Shown here: positions 44,248 through 52,523 of the stretch, piece by piece
Layout: the number at the start of each line of letters is the position of its first letter
Numbering within the stretch: the stretch's first letter is position 1
NCBI GenBank assembly: GCA_028875245.1
Contig: JAPPEU010000011.1
Location: 1-64,000, forward strand
Reading direction: 5' to 3'
Source: Chloroflexota bacterium
GTDB taxonomy: Bacteria > Chloroflexota > Anaerolineae > Aggregatilineales > Phototrophicaceae
Length of the DNA: 64,000 bases
Position numbers and translations under genes: made by a program
Notes under the pieces: model-generated
What the model saw: the letters and a program-made list of their open reading frames with translations, nothing else
What the model was told of the DNA's origin: nothing
Database searches by the model: none

Positions 44248-44928
44248 ATGAAGGAATTCAGCAGACTGTCCAAGCGTCAGCAGCATATGATGCGCTTCAT
44301 GCACAGTTATACGCAGGAACGCGGTTTCCCGCCCAGCATTCGCGAAATCGGCGAGGAATGCGACATCGGCTCAACCTCTGTGGTCAATTACAATCTCAAC
44401 AAGCTGGTGGACGCCGGTTATATCGAGCGCTCGGGCAAAGTATCGCGCGGGCTGCGCATTGTTGCCGCCATTCCGGGCCTGGCGCCGGCGCCGCGTGTCT
44501 ATGGAGCGCCTGCCCAGCCTCGGGTGGCGCTGGTCGGGCGGATCGCAGCGGGCGAGCCCATTTCTCTGCCGGAAGATATCGGCCATCACATCGACGAGGA
44601 CGACTACATCGCCGTGCCGCCGCAATTGCTGGGCGGCTTCGACGAGAGCGAGGTGTACGCGCTGACCGTGCGCGGCGATTCCATGGTCGACTCGATGATA
44701 CAGGATGGCGATATCGTCATCCTGCGCCGGCAGCATACGGCGGACAATGGCGAGATGGTGGCGGCCTGGCTGCCCGAAGCCAATGAAACCACGCTCAAGC
44801 ATTTTTATCGCGAAGCCGAAAGCATCCGCTTGCAGCCGGCCAACAACGCCTATGAGCCGATCTATGTGCATCCCGCCAATTGCGAGGTCAAGGGCAAAGT
44901 GCTCTCGGTGATGCGCAGCTTCCGCTAG
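44248..44928 (+). CDS. lexA: LexA repressor
   Basis: A 226-residue SOS repressor/autoprotease. Residues 1-70 form the winged helix that binds the SOS box (FPPSIREIGEECDIGSTSVV). The cleavage site is A101-G102 (RIAAGEPI), the catalytic serine is S145 (VRGDSMVDSM) and the lysine is K184 (TTLKHFY), all in the S24 peptidase domain. On DNA damage RecA filaments would trigger self-cleavage. GGAGG lies 11 bases upstream of the ATG. Its own promoter carries a candidate SOS box. The TAG stop shares the palindromic CTAG with the convergent transglycosylase. Confidence 0.96.
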   Translation: MKEFSRLSKRQQHMMRFMHSYTQERGFPPSIREIGEECDIGSTSVVNYNLNKLVDAGYIERSGKVSRGLRIVAAIPGLAPAPRVYGAPAQPRVALVGRIAAGEPISLPEDIGHHIDEDDYIAVPPQLLGGFDESEVYALTVRGDSMVDSMIQDGDIVILRRQHTADNGEMVAAWLPEANETTLKHFYREAESIRLQPANNAYEPIYVHPANCEVKGKVLSVMRSFR

Positions 44929-45752
44929 GGCGTTCCGTCAGTTTCGCTCTTGACCGCCTCCAGCGCGCTCGCGCACAAGCGTTCGCCGCCCGCCGCCAGC
45001 CATCGCTCGAAAGTTTCGCTGCGGGAGGCGCCTGCGATCGCGTCGCTGTAAATGCCCACACCCCAGCGATAATACTTCTGTGTCTCGTGGGACCAGCTTT
45101 CCCGCGCCCGCTTGAGCACCGACGGCCCGCCGTTGTAACAGGCCAGCGCCCGCCCAATTACTTCATCGGCCGCGCCGGCGCAGTATTTTAGGTAACTGGC
45201 GCCGCGCGCCGCGTTTGTATTTGGGTCCAGCATGTCTTCGCCCGCGTCAAAGTGAAAGGGCATGACCTGGAACAAGCCGCGGGCGCCGGCATTGCTGATC
45301 ACTTCGGGGTGCCCGCAAGACTCGATCTGCATCACCGTCGCCAGCAGATGGGGATCCACCTCATGCTGCGCCGACCAACGCTTGATCTCCTCCGACCAGT
45401 GGCGGACCGCCGGCGCGAAAAACGCGGCCAGCTCGACATCGCTTCCGCCCTGGATCAAGTGAAGCGCCGCCGCCGACAAGCGACCGGCGACCTGCGCGGC
45501 GTCATCCCAAACGGGTGTGGAAATCAGAACGATTAGCAAGGCGATGGGCAGCCAGAGCGGCACGTACCAGACGCCGTCGCGCTTGAGGAGCTTCCGGCCG
45601 CCGCGGACTTGCGCCCGGCTCAAGCGGAGGATGCGCAGCAGATTCGCCGCCAGCCAGGTGAAGATCTTGCGCGCGCTGAGGCTTTGAACACCGGCTTCCA
45701 GCTTCGCGCGTCCTCGCCGCAGCCTGGCCGCCAATTCTGTCGTCGTCTTCAA
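44925..45752 (-). CDS. Membrane-anchored lytic transglycosylase (SLT domain)
   Basis: A 275-residue protein with a basic cytosolic N-terminus, one membrane helix at about 63-80 (VPLWLPIALLIVLIS), and an extracytoplasmic SLT/goose-lysozyme-like domain from about 125. The catalytic glutamate is E144 (MQIESCGHPE), followed by GARGLFQVMP and the YNGGPSVL motif (AxxxYNxG). It cleaves peptidoglycan to anhydro-muropeptides, in wall remodelling or machine assembly. It converges with lexA and overlaps it by four bases. Confidence 0.92.
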   Translation of the reverse strand: MKTTTELAARLRRGRAKLEAGVQSLSARKIFTWLAANLLRILRLSRAQVRGGRKLLKRDGVWYVPLWLPIALLIVLISTPVWDDAAQVAGRLSAAALHLIQGGSDVELAAFFAPAVRHWSEEIKRWSAQHEVDPHLLATVMQIESCGHPEVISNAGARGLFQVMPFHFDAGEDMLDPNTNAARGASYLKYCAGAADEVIGRALACYNGGPSVLKRARESWSHETQKYYRWGVGIYSDAIAGASRSETFERWLAAGGERLCASALEAVKSETDGTP

Positions 45753-45879
45753 TCGTAGAGCGCTCGCTTTTCTGCTAGAATCGCGGCAGTTGGCAGGGAC
45801 GCCGCTTCATATAGCATACGGGATTCGCGTATTTTGGGTAGCGAATGAGCCATCGGCCTTTCAACAATGACGGCGACTT

Positions 45880-45952
45880 GTAGGGGCGTTTCGCTGAGAC
45901 ACCCTAGTTTATTCTATTCGGTCGCGGGGGTCTCGGCGAGACGCCCCTACAC
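45880..45952. repeat. Intergenic hairpin repeat R9
   Basis: Opens TGTAGGGGCGTTTCGCTGAG and closes TCTCGGCGAGACGCCCCTAC: terminal inverted arms about 20 bases long around a 30-base centre. It sits between the divergent transglycosylase and methyltransferase genes. Confidence 0.85.
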
Positions 45953-46010
45953 ATTTAGACAGGCTCACAGATAGAATCGAGCGCGTAAAGATGGGTCGCG
46001 TGGCAGGAAA

Positions 46011-47885
46011 ATGACCAAGCCGAGTTTCCGCGAAAGATTGCAAAGGGGCGTTCCCATCCTGGCTGACGGCGCGATGGGCACCGTGCTGCATCATGAATCG
46101 CATGCGCGCGCCGATGCCTGCTTCGACGCCATGAATGTCGAAGACCCGGAAATCGTGCTCGCCATCCACAAGGCTTATGTGGCGGCCGGCGCAGAGCTGA
46201 TCGAGACCAATACTTTTGGCGCCAACAGCTTCAAGCTGGGAGGCGCCGGGCGGGCGCAGCATGTCGAGCTGTACAACCGGCGCGGCGTTGAGTTGGCGCG
46301 GCTGGCCATCGCCGAAAGCGAAAACAGTGATGTCTACATCGCCGGCTCGGTCGGGCCCTTGGGCGTCGGCATCTATCCCTACGGCCGCCTCAGCCAGGAG
46401 GAAGCCAAAGCCGCCTATGCCGCCCAGATCCTGGCATTGCTGACGGCCGGCTGCGACGCGATTCAATTCGAAACTTTCAGCGAGCATAAGGAATTGCTGC
46501 TCGCCATCAGCGTGCTGCGGGAGCTGGACGCCGACCTGCCCATCATTGCGCAAGCGACCTTCTATCATGAGAACCTGAGTTACGCCGGTTATCCGCCGGC
46601 GCGCGTCGCCAACGATCTGTATCGGACCGGCGCCGACGTCATCGGCGGCAACTGCGGCAGCGGGCCGGCCGGCATCGCCGAGGTCTTGAGGCAGATGCGC
46701 TACGCCGTGCCCGACGCCGTCTTCTCCGCCATGCCCAACGCTGGCTTCCCCGAGGTGGTCGGCGGGCGCATTCTTTATCCCGCCACCGCCGAATACTTTG
46801 CCGATTGCGCCACCACCTTCGTCAATATCGGCGCGACCGTGATCGGCGGCTGCTGTGGCACGACGCCCGAGCATATCGCCGCCATGCGCCGCGCCCTCGA
46901 TCAGCCAAGCGCCGACTTCGTTGATCTGCATATCGGCGAGATCGATATCCAGCACGAAGAGCAAGCGGCCGATCATCCGACCGAGCTCTCCGAAAGGCTT
47001 GCGGCCGGTCAATTCACCGTCACGGTCGAGATGGCGCCGCCGCGCAGCTATCATACCGAGCAGCTGCTCGCGGTTGCGCGCCGCCTGAGAGCGGCCGGCG
47101 CTGATTTGATCAACGTCGCCGATACACCGGCCGCCCGCATGAAAATGAGCGCCTGGGCGGTGGCGCACTTGCTGCAAACTCAACTCGGCATCGAGACCGT
47201 TTTGCATTTCCCCACGCGCGGGCGCAACATGCTGCGGGTTCAGGGCGACCTGCTCGCTTCTCATGCCCTCGGTTTGCGCAATCTGTTCGTCGTGATGGGC
47301 GATCCCACGCGCATTGGCGACTTTCCGGATGCCAGCGACCTGAGCGATGTGACGCCGTCCCGGCTGATTGACGTCATCAAGCAGGGCATGAACCGAGGCG
47401 TGGACATGGCCGGGCACAGCATCGGCTATCCGAGCAGCTTCACCGTCGGCTGCGCCCTCAACATGAGCGCCGAAGATATCGACCGCGAAGTCCGCGTTTT
47501 GCGGAACAAGCTGAAGGCCGGCGCAGACTTCGCCCTGGGGCAGGCGATTTTCGATCCGGATCGGATTCGCCGTTTTCACCAGCGCTACGAGGAGTTGACG
47601 GGCGCCGATTTTGACCTGCCGGTTTTGATGGCGGTCATGCCCCTGCACAGCCTGCGTCAGGCGCGTTTCTTGAACAACGAAGTGCCGGGCATCACCATTC
47701 CCGACTCCATCATCGAGCGGATTGCGCATGCGGGCGCTGAAGCGCGGCGGGAAGGCGTCGTGATCGCGCAGGAGCTGCTGGACCAAATGAGCGGGCTGAT
47801 TCAGGGCGCGTACATCATCCCCGGCGGCGATTACGATCTCGCTGCGGAAGTGGTCGCTTATCTGAAGCGGGGAGAATCGCAATGA
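46011..47885 (+). CDS. Bifunctional homocysteine S-methyltransferase / methylenetetrahydrofolate reductase
   Basis: A 624-residue fusion like Bacillus YitJ. Residues 1-305 are a homocysteine S-methyltransferase barrel with zinc cysteines C215 (GGNCGSGP), C281 and C282 (GGCCGTTPEH). Residues about 335-620 are a MetF-type FAD barrel (FTVTVEMAPPR; VVMGDPTRIGDFP; ALGQAIFDPDRI). There are no pterin-, cobalamin- or SAM-binding MetH domains, so it would make methionine from another methyl donor or feed 5-methyl-THF to a partner. GCAGGAAA lies just before the ATG. It overlaps the response regulator by four bases. Confidence 0.93.
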   Translation: MTKPSFRERLQRGVPILADGAMGTVLHHESHARADACFDAMNVEDPEIVLAIHKAYVAAGAELIETNTFGANSFKLGGAGRAQHVELYNRRGVELARLAIAESENSDVYIAGSVGPLGVGIYPYGRLSQEEAKAAYAAQILALLTAGCDAIQFETFSEHKELLLAISVLRELDADLPIIAQATFYHENLSYAGYPPARVANDLYRTGADVIGGNCGSGPAGIAEVLRQMRYAVPDAVFSAMPNAGFPEVVGGRILYPATAEYFADCATTFVNIGATVIGGCCGTTPEHIAAMRRALDQPSADFVDLHIGEIDIQHEEQAADHPTELSERLAAGQFTVTVEMAPPRSYHTEQLLAVARRLRAAGADLINVADTPAARMKMSAWAVAHLLQTQLGIETVLHFPTRGRNMLRVQGDLLASHALGLRNLFVVMGDPTRIGDFPDASDLSDVTPSRLIDVIKQGMNRGVDMAGHSIGYPSSFTVGCALNMSAEDIDREVRVLRNKLKAGADFALGQAIFDPDRIRRFHQRYEELTGADFDLPVLMAVMPLHSLRQARFLNNEVPGITIPDSIIERIAHAGAEARREGVVIAQELLDQMSGLIQGAYIIPGGDYDLAAEVVAYLKRGESQ

Positions 47886-48637
47886 CAGACCTTGACAACA
47901 TTAACCTCAAGGTAGCCCTTATCGACAGCGATTATTACACCGAAAAAGCAATCCATGCCTATCTGGCCTGGGACCGTCGTACGCGGGCGCTGACCGATTA
48001 CTCGAGCTTGGAAGACTTCTGGCAATCGCTTGGCGGCAGCGCCCCCGCCGCTTATCCCGATGTCATCATCCTCGATGTCAATAATGTCGGCGAGCGCGGG
48101 GATCTCCGCCGGTCGATTCGGCGCCTGGTCGACACCGTAGATGGGGCGACCCTTGTTTGCTTGTCGCATGTTGACGACCTCGACTTGTTCTACGCCGCCG
48201 CGGAAGGTGGCGCCCGCGCCTTTCTTCACAAAGAGGATGTGCGCTTCCATGTCGCCTCGGCGGTTTGCATCGCGGCCACCGAACTGCGCCCGGACGAATT
48301 GCTCTACAGCCATAAGATGGATGAAGCACGCCGTATGCTCAATCACCGGCGCCTGGGAAAGGATTATGCGGTGCGCCTGCCCAGCCCGCGCCAATATCCG
48401 GGCTTGACGCCGCGCGTCCGCCGGACGATCGAACTCTTTGCCATAGAAGGGATGCCGTCCGCGCTCATCGCCAACGAACTGGGCATAAAATTGAGCAGTG
48501 TTACCGATAATATCAAGAGAGCTTATGACGCGCTCGGTCTGCATGACTTGGAACCTGACGAGACATTCCTCGCCAGTTTGCCACAGCGCGAGCGCGCCTT
48601 TATGAAACTCACCGCATTGGAGGAGCCGCGCCGATAA
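47882..48637 (+). CDS. Response regulator (receiver plus LuxR-like HTH)
   Basis: A 251-residue protein: receiver-like domain at about 8-130 with acidic D15/D17 (ALIDSDYY), phospho-acceptor D65 (VIILDVNN) and a lysine in AFLHKEDV near 117. A C-terminal helix-turn-helix follows at about 175-220 (LTPRVRRTIELFAIEG, NELGIKLSSVTDNIKRAY). The motif set is more intact than in the regulator at 28039. Its ATG overlaps the preceding stop (ATGA), so its synthesis is tied to that of the methyltransferase/MTHFR. No sensor kinase is adjacent; target genes unknown. Confidence 0.82.
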   Translation: MTDLDNINLKVALIDSDYYTEKAIHAYLAWDRRTRALTDYSSLEDFWQSLGGSAPAAYPDVIILDVNNVGERGDLRRSIRRLVDTVDGATLVCLSHVDDLDLFYAAAEGGARAFLHKEDVRFHVASAVCIAATELRPDELLYSHKMDEARRMLNHRRLGKDYAVRLPSPRQYPGLTPRVRRTIELFAIEGMPSALIANELGIKLSSVTDNIKRAYDALGLHDLEPDETFLASLPQRERAFMKLTALEEPRR

Positions 48638-48647
48638 ACAGCGGCTG

Positions 48648-49676
48648 TCACGTAATCAGCGCATCGGTCTCGGAGCGATCTTCCGGCTCCGGCGGGCGGG
48701 GCTGGCGCTTGGCGCGGACGGCCTTTAGCGCCTGCGAGCGCGTCAATAGCAGGGATTGATCGCCTTCACTCTCCAAGGCTTCGGGCACGCGCACATGCTC
48801 CTCTTCCAAATAGGTCTTGAGCGCGCCGCTGATCGACTTCACGGGCGCGTCATCGCCGTATTGGTGGCGCAGGTCCAGCAGATTGTTCATCAGCCAGAGG
48901 AAGAGATCACCCTCGGTGCGCGCGTCGTGCTTGCCTTTGGCCAAGCTCAGCACATCGTACTTGCGTATCAGCGCGATGGCGGGCTTGTACATCGTATAGT
49001 ACCAATCGGCGGTCGCTTCCTCGGTCGTCAGCGCATGGCCTTCCAGCGGTTCCATCACCCGCTCGTGCAGGAAGATGTGCCCCATGAGCTCGTGGTAGCG
49101 CGACGGCTCGGTGAGCTCGATCGATTCATGCTCGGGCACCGCCCGCGAAAGCCCGGTCTCATCGAGAAAGTTGGCGTAAGCTTCGGCCGCTTCCAGCTCC
49201 CGATGGCTCATGCCCGGCCGCAAGGGAATCGTTGTCGGCATTTCGATCACATGCGCCTGGATAGTCTTGGCGCGCAGCTGCCGCGCCACTGAGACGCGGT
49301 GGTTGCCATCGCGGACGAAATAGACATCGCCCACCTTGTACAGTTCAATCGGCGGCGGCCCTTCCAGGCTGTTCGCCAGCGCATAGACGCGGCTCCAACG
49401 TTCTTTCATGCCGGATTTGCGCGGCAGGAAAGTGGCCGTGAAATCTTTGTAGCGCCCGACGCTGCCCGCGATCTGCTCCAGCGGCACATCGCGCACGCCC
49501 TCGTAGTGCTCTTCATGCAGGTGCAGGCGGCTGCGAATCTCGTCGAAATTGAGCAAGTCCTGGTGCCGGCCGGTCAGCTGGCTCAGGAGCTCGCGCCAAA
49601 ATGCTTTGTTGTAGACCGACTGGAATTTGGTGCGCCCTTCATTCAGGCGCTGTTGGTAATTCTGACCCTCTGACAT
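48648..49676 (-). CDS. ParB/sulfiredoxin-like domain protein (DUF4032-like)
   Basis: A 342-residue cytosolic protein. The N-terminal half contains a ParB/Srx-type nucleotide-binding signature (YKVGDVYFVRDGNHRVSVAR, about residues 136-155). The C-terminal half resembles DUF4032 (WYYTMYKPAIALIRKYDV; FLWLMNNLLDLRHQYGDD). ParB-fold proteins of this kind bind CTP or ATP, but the function of this subgroup is unknown. ATG 49676 follows GGCGGAA; a 22-residue upstream extension is rejected. Convergent with the response regulator gene. Confidence 0.8.
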   Translation of the reverse strand: MSEGQNYQQRLNEGRTKFQSVYNKAFWRELLSQLTGRHQDLLNFDEIRSRLHLHEEHYEGVRDVPLEQIAGSVGRYKDFTATFLPRKSGMKERWSRVYALANSLEGPPPIELYKVGDVYFVRDGNHRVSVARQLRAKTIQAHVIEMPTTIPLRPGMSHRELEAAEAYANFLDETGLSRAVPEHESIELTEPSRYHELMGHIFLHERVMEPLEGHALTTEEATADWYYTMYKPAIALIRKYDVLSLAKGKHDARTEGDLFLWLMNNLLDLRHQYGDDAPVKSISGALKTYLEEEHVRVPEALESEGDQSLLLTRSQALKAVRAKRQPRPPEPEDRSETDALIT

Positions 49677-49821
49677 TTCCGCCTCATTTCGTATACGCGC
49701 ATTTGACCCTCGTAACAATGCAATAGTCCCCGCGCGCGTCACTCATCCGACATGCTCAACATGTCTGGCCGGTCTAGCCACACTATAACATAAGTATGTG
49801 CAAGTAAGTCTCGCAAAAAAT

Positions 49822-49853
49822 GAACTACAGAGAACGCAGAGAGCGCGGAGAAA
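49822..49853. repeat. CAC/AGAG-type intergenic repeat
   Basis: GAACTACAGAGAACGCAGAG followed by AGCGCGGAG: short imperfect ~9-base repeats of the ACAGAGAAC type, the same family as positions 1-40 in opposite orientation. Confidence 0.5.
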
Positions 49854-49875
49854 GCCCAATTAGGTGTTTCCATTT

Positions 49876-49926
49876 TTCGGGCGTTTCAGCGCCGCGCGTA
49901 GACACTGCGGGTCAAACGCCCCTACA
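49876..49926. repeat. Intergenic hairpin repeat R10
   Basis: CGGGCGTTTCAGCGCCGCGC...CGGGTCAAACGCCCCTACAG. Inverted relative to R1, sharing both arms almost base for base, without R1's central insert. Confidence 0.75.
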
Positions 49927-50148
49927 GTTCTTCTAATAGTAACATTTCAATTACTTACTTGGTTTTACTTATCTATTCCTGAGCGGGGTAAAATCTGTTC
50001 AAGCAATGCGCGGCGGCAACGAGCGCCGTGAATTTGAGGCGTTTATCGTCTTCATAACATAAGACGACAATAGCGCGGCGCATCTTACCTGCTTTCAGGT
50101 CTTTCGCTTCCGAATTTCTGATGGCCGCCTGGCGCGGGAAATGGCGTG

Positions 50149-50907
50149 ATGAATCGATCGACGATAAAGCGGCTCAACCGGATCAATCGCGACTTCTATT
50201 GCGCGACGGCCGCTGAATTCGACGCGGCGCGCCAAGCCGCCTGGCAGGGCTGGGAGCGGCTGCTCGCGGTGATTGATCTTCCGCTGCGCTCGGTGCTGGA
50301 TCTGGGCTGCGGCAACGGGCGCTTCGCCAGTTTTCTGGCGGCGCGGCAGTCACAGCGCTTCGAGTATATCGGCATCGACAGCAATGCGGATCTGCTGGCC
50401 CGCGCCCGGCGTCAAGCGGCCGCAGCGTCAAACATTGAAGCCCGGCTGATTGAAGCGGATATCGTGCTGGAGAGGCCGCCGCGGGAGCAGGCGCAGTTGG
50501 TCGCCCTTTTCGGGCTGCTCCATCACGTGCCGGGTTTCAGCAACCGGCGGGCGCTGATGGCCGCGGCCGCCAGGTCCGTCCTGCCCGGCGGATATCTCGT
50601 CTTCGCGGCTTGGCGCTTCTATGAGCGGGCGCGCTTTCGGGAACGTATCCAGCCCTGGCCCGCGGGCATTGAAGTGGAGGCGCATGATTATCTGCTGGAT
50701 TGGCGCCGGGGCGAACGGGCCCTGCGCTATTGCCACTATGTCGATGATGCCGAGCACGCGCAATTGATTGACGCGACAGGCTTGCCGGTCATCGCCGATT
50801 ATCGCGCTGATGGCGCCGAGCGCGACCTGAATCGCTATACGGTCTTGCGGAAAACAGCAGGGCGGAGCGAGCCTGAACCCGCCCCGCCTCGGGCAGTGGA
50901 AGTCTAG
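50149..50907 (+). CDS. SAM-dependent class I methyltransferase (Trm9-like)
   Basis: A 252-residue class I methyltransferase. SAM motif I is VLDLGCGNGRFASFL (about 49-63), with an acidic motif II (YIGIDSNADLL) and motif IV (LVALFGLLHHVPG). The N-terminal phrase LNRINRDFYCATAAEFDAAR and the late NRYTVLR resemble Trm9/ABH8-type tRNA wobble-uridine methyltransferases, but small-molecule methylation cannot be excluded. A GTG one codon earlier (50146) is an alternative start. Convergent with the SH3/CARDB gene, 3 bases overlapping or abutting. Confidence 0.82.
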   Translation: MNRSTIKRLNRINRDFYCATAAEFDAARQAAWQGWERLLAVIDLPLRSVLDLGCGNGRFASFLAARQSQRFEYIGIDSNADLLARARRQAAAASNIEARLIEADIVLERPPREQAQLVALFGLLHHVPGFSNRRALMAAAARSVLPGGYLVFAAWRFYERARFRERIQPWPAGIEVEAHDYLLDWRRGERALRYCHYVDDAEHAQLIDATGLPVIADYRADGAERDLNRYTVLRKTAGRSEPEPAPPRAVEV

Positions 50908-52160
50908 CAGCGGCCAGTAAGGAAGTAGGGCTGCTCCGCGCGGTGATTGTTGTTCTCGTTGGTCTCCGCCACCTGATTCTGCGTATCGAGATACAGGTTG
51001 ATGTGATGCAAGGTTTCAACGTGGATGGTCGGCGTCAGATGGCCGACAACAACTTGCGCATGGCCGGGCGCAAGCGGGCCGAAAGCGATCACGGTGGATT
51101 CGGCCGGCGCCGAGCCGGATAGCCCGCTGTCGCGCACGGTTATGATGCCACCGCTTGTTGAAGCGCCCGAACCGCCGTTTCTCACCGTGGCTCTGATTTC
51201 GTAGGTTTGGCCGCAGGTCACCGGATGGGGGTTGATCACCACGGACTCGATGTAAAGGTCGGCGCCGGTTGTCGGCTGCTGCGGTTGCGGCTGCGGTTGT
51301 GGCTGCGGGGGCGGTGGCACGGGCGTCGGGATTGGGACCGGCGTTGGCGGCAGGGGCGGCGGATTGATGCGCGGCAAGTTTTGGAAATCGCCCTCAGTGC
51401 GCACGATGCCCGGGAATATGAACCCGTTCCGTCCATTCGCCAGTTCAATGTAATACCAGTTTGTCCCGAAGGCGCTGATGCCCTTGACCAGCGCCGAGTC
51501 ACCCTCCATCAGATGACCGATGACGGCGTGCTGCGTCGAATCGCCGGCGCGCACGTTCGAGTTCACCGTGGCGATGACGCGCGGCGTCGACTCCGGCAGT
51601 GCTTCCTCTTCCGGCTCGGTCATGGGCTCCTGCTCGTCCTCGGCCATCGGCTCCTGCTCGCCCTCCGGTTCCATGGGCGCGTCCATAGCCTGCTCCTCCG
51701 CGGCGAAGGGCGGCGGGCTGTTCTCCACGCGGATGGGGCTGACGCGGACATATTCCGGCATATTGCCGCCGGTGTTTATCGTCAGGCGAATTTCGTACAG
51801 GCCATCCCGCAGGGTAGCGGTATTCCATGTGCCGAGCACACCGTCTTCCACCGTTTCGATCCGCGGCAAGGTCGCCGGGAACCATTGGTGGGCCGCCTCT
51901 TCATCAGCCGTCACCATGGCCAGCACAAGGGGGCGGAACTCGATGAAGAAGTTGCGCATGACGTCCCAGACGACGGTTCCGCGGATGTCAACGCTGTCGC
52001 GAACCACATACACGGGCGGCGGGAAACTGATATGCGCCGCCGGATTCACCGTTTCCGGGTTTGCCGATGTGATTAGCTCGGCGTCGTCTTGCCCGCTCGC
52101 AACGGGAATGAGCGTCAACAGCGCCAGAATAAAGATTGCGAAAAGGTGGGTTCGCTTCAT
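50904..52160 (-). CDS. Secreted SH3b and CARDB domain protein
   Basis: A 418-residue exported protein. It has a signal peptide (1-23), a first beta-rich domain, and a Glu/Pro/Met-rich acidic linker (about 160-195). A bacterial SH3 domain follows at about 200-262 (TVNSNVRAGDSTQHAVIGHL). Then come a Pro/Gln linker with PQPQPQ repeats and a CARDB-like immunoglobulin domain (about 310-415) ending in Cys. CARDB/SH3b proteins bind cell-surface polymers or partners. GGAGG is 8 bases before the ATG at 52160. The reading frame continues upstream to 53261, but that part lies antisense to the ABC ATPase and is rejected. Confidence 0.85.
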   Translation of the reverse strand: MKRTHLFAIFILALLTLIPVASGQDDAELITSANPETVNPAAHISFPPPVYVVRDSVDIRGTVVWDVMRNFFIEFRPLVLAMVTADEEAAHQWFPATLPRIETVEDGVLGTWNTATLRDGLYEIRLTINTGGNMPEYVRVSPIRVENSPPPFAAEEQAMDAPMEPEGEQEPMAEDEQEPMTEPEEEALPESTPRVIATVNSNVRAGDSTQHAVIGHLMEGDSALVKGISAFGTNWYYIELANGRNGFIFPGIVRTEGDFQNLPRINPPPLPPTPVPIPTPVPPPPQPQPQPQPQQPTTGADLYIESVVINPHPVTCGQTYEIRATVRNGGSGASTSGGIITVRDSGLSGSAPAESTVIAFGPLAPGHAQVVVGHLTPTIHVETLHHINLYLDTQNQVAETNENNNHRAEQPYFLTGRC

Positions 52161-52523
52161 GATCTTGCCTCCTGCAAAAAGAATTGGCCATACAGGCCAC
52201 ATAATATGGACATTCTGCCTCTTAATCATAAGGCAAAACGATGATATGCGCATGATGGGATAGGTAAACATCGCGCTTGTTTTTCCGCTGGCGAAGCGCG
52301 TACTGGCGTTTTCACCATAGAGCGCAGGGGGCGAGAGCGTTTTCCAGATTGCATCGGGCGCCGTATCTGAGCCCTTTTTGCTCGGCCCGCTGGGACCGGC
52401 TGCGAGACGGACTAGCAATTCTGGCGCGCGTGCTTTAGTGTTTGCGCGGGCCGTTTCTGCCGCTCTTATATTTTTATACGGCGCTGCCCGGGAAAAGGCG
52501 CGCAGAATCGCCCGGGTGAAGGC
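52161..52523. other. Divergent intergenic region
   Basis: No gene seen. It separates the divergent secreted-protein and ABC-ATPase genes. TGCCT/AGGCA arms (52216-52220, 52231-52235) form a small dyad near a minus-strand TATTAT (52201-52206), perhaps part of the secreted-protein promoter. Confidence 0.4.

Larger units (their letters stand above)
49677..50148. other. Gene-free region with two repeat types
   Basis: No credible gene. It holds a -10-like TATAGT on the minus strand (49782-49787), the CAC/AGAG motif (49822-49853), hairpin repeat R10 (49876-49926) and an AT-rich stretch to about 50000. Confidence 0.55.

Noticed and set aside
45909..47882. 657-residue minus-strand frame
   Set aside because: Complement of the methyltransferase/MTHFR gene, which has clear catalytic motifs; the long antisense frame follows from codon bias.
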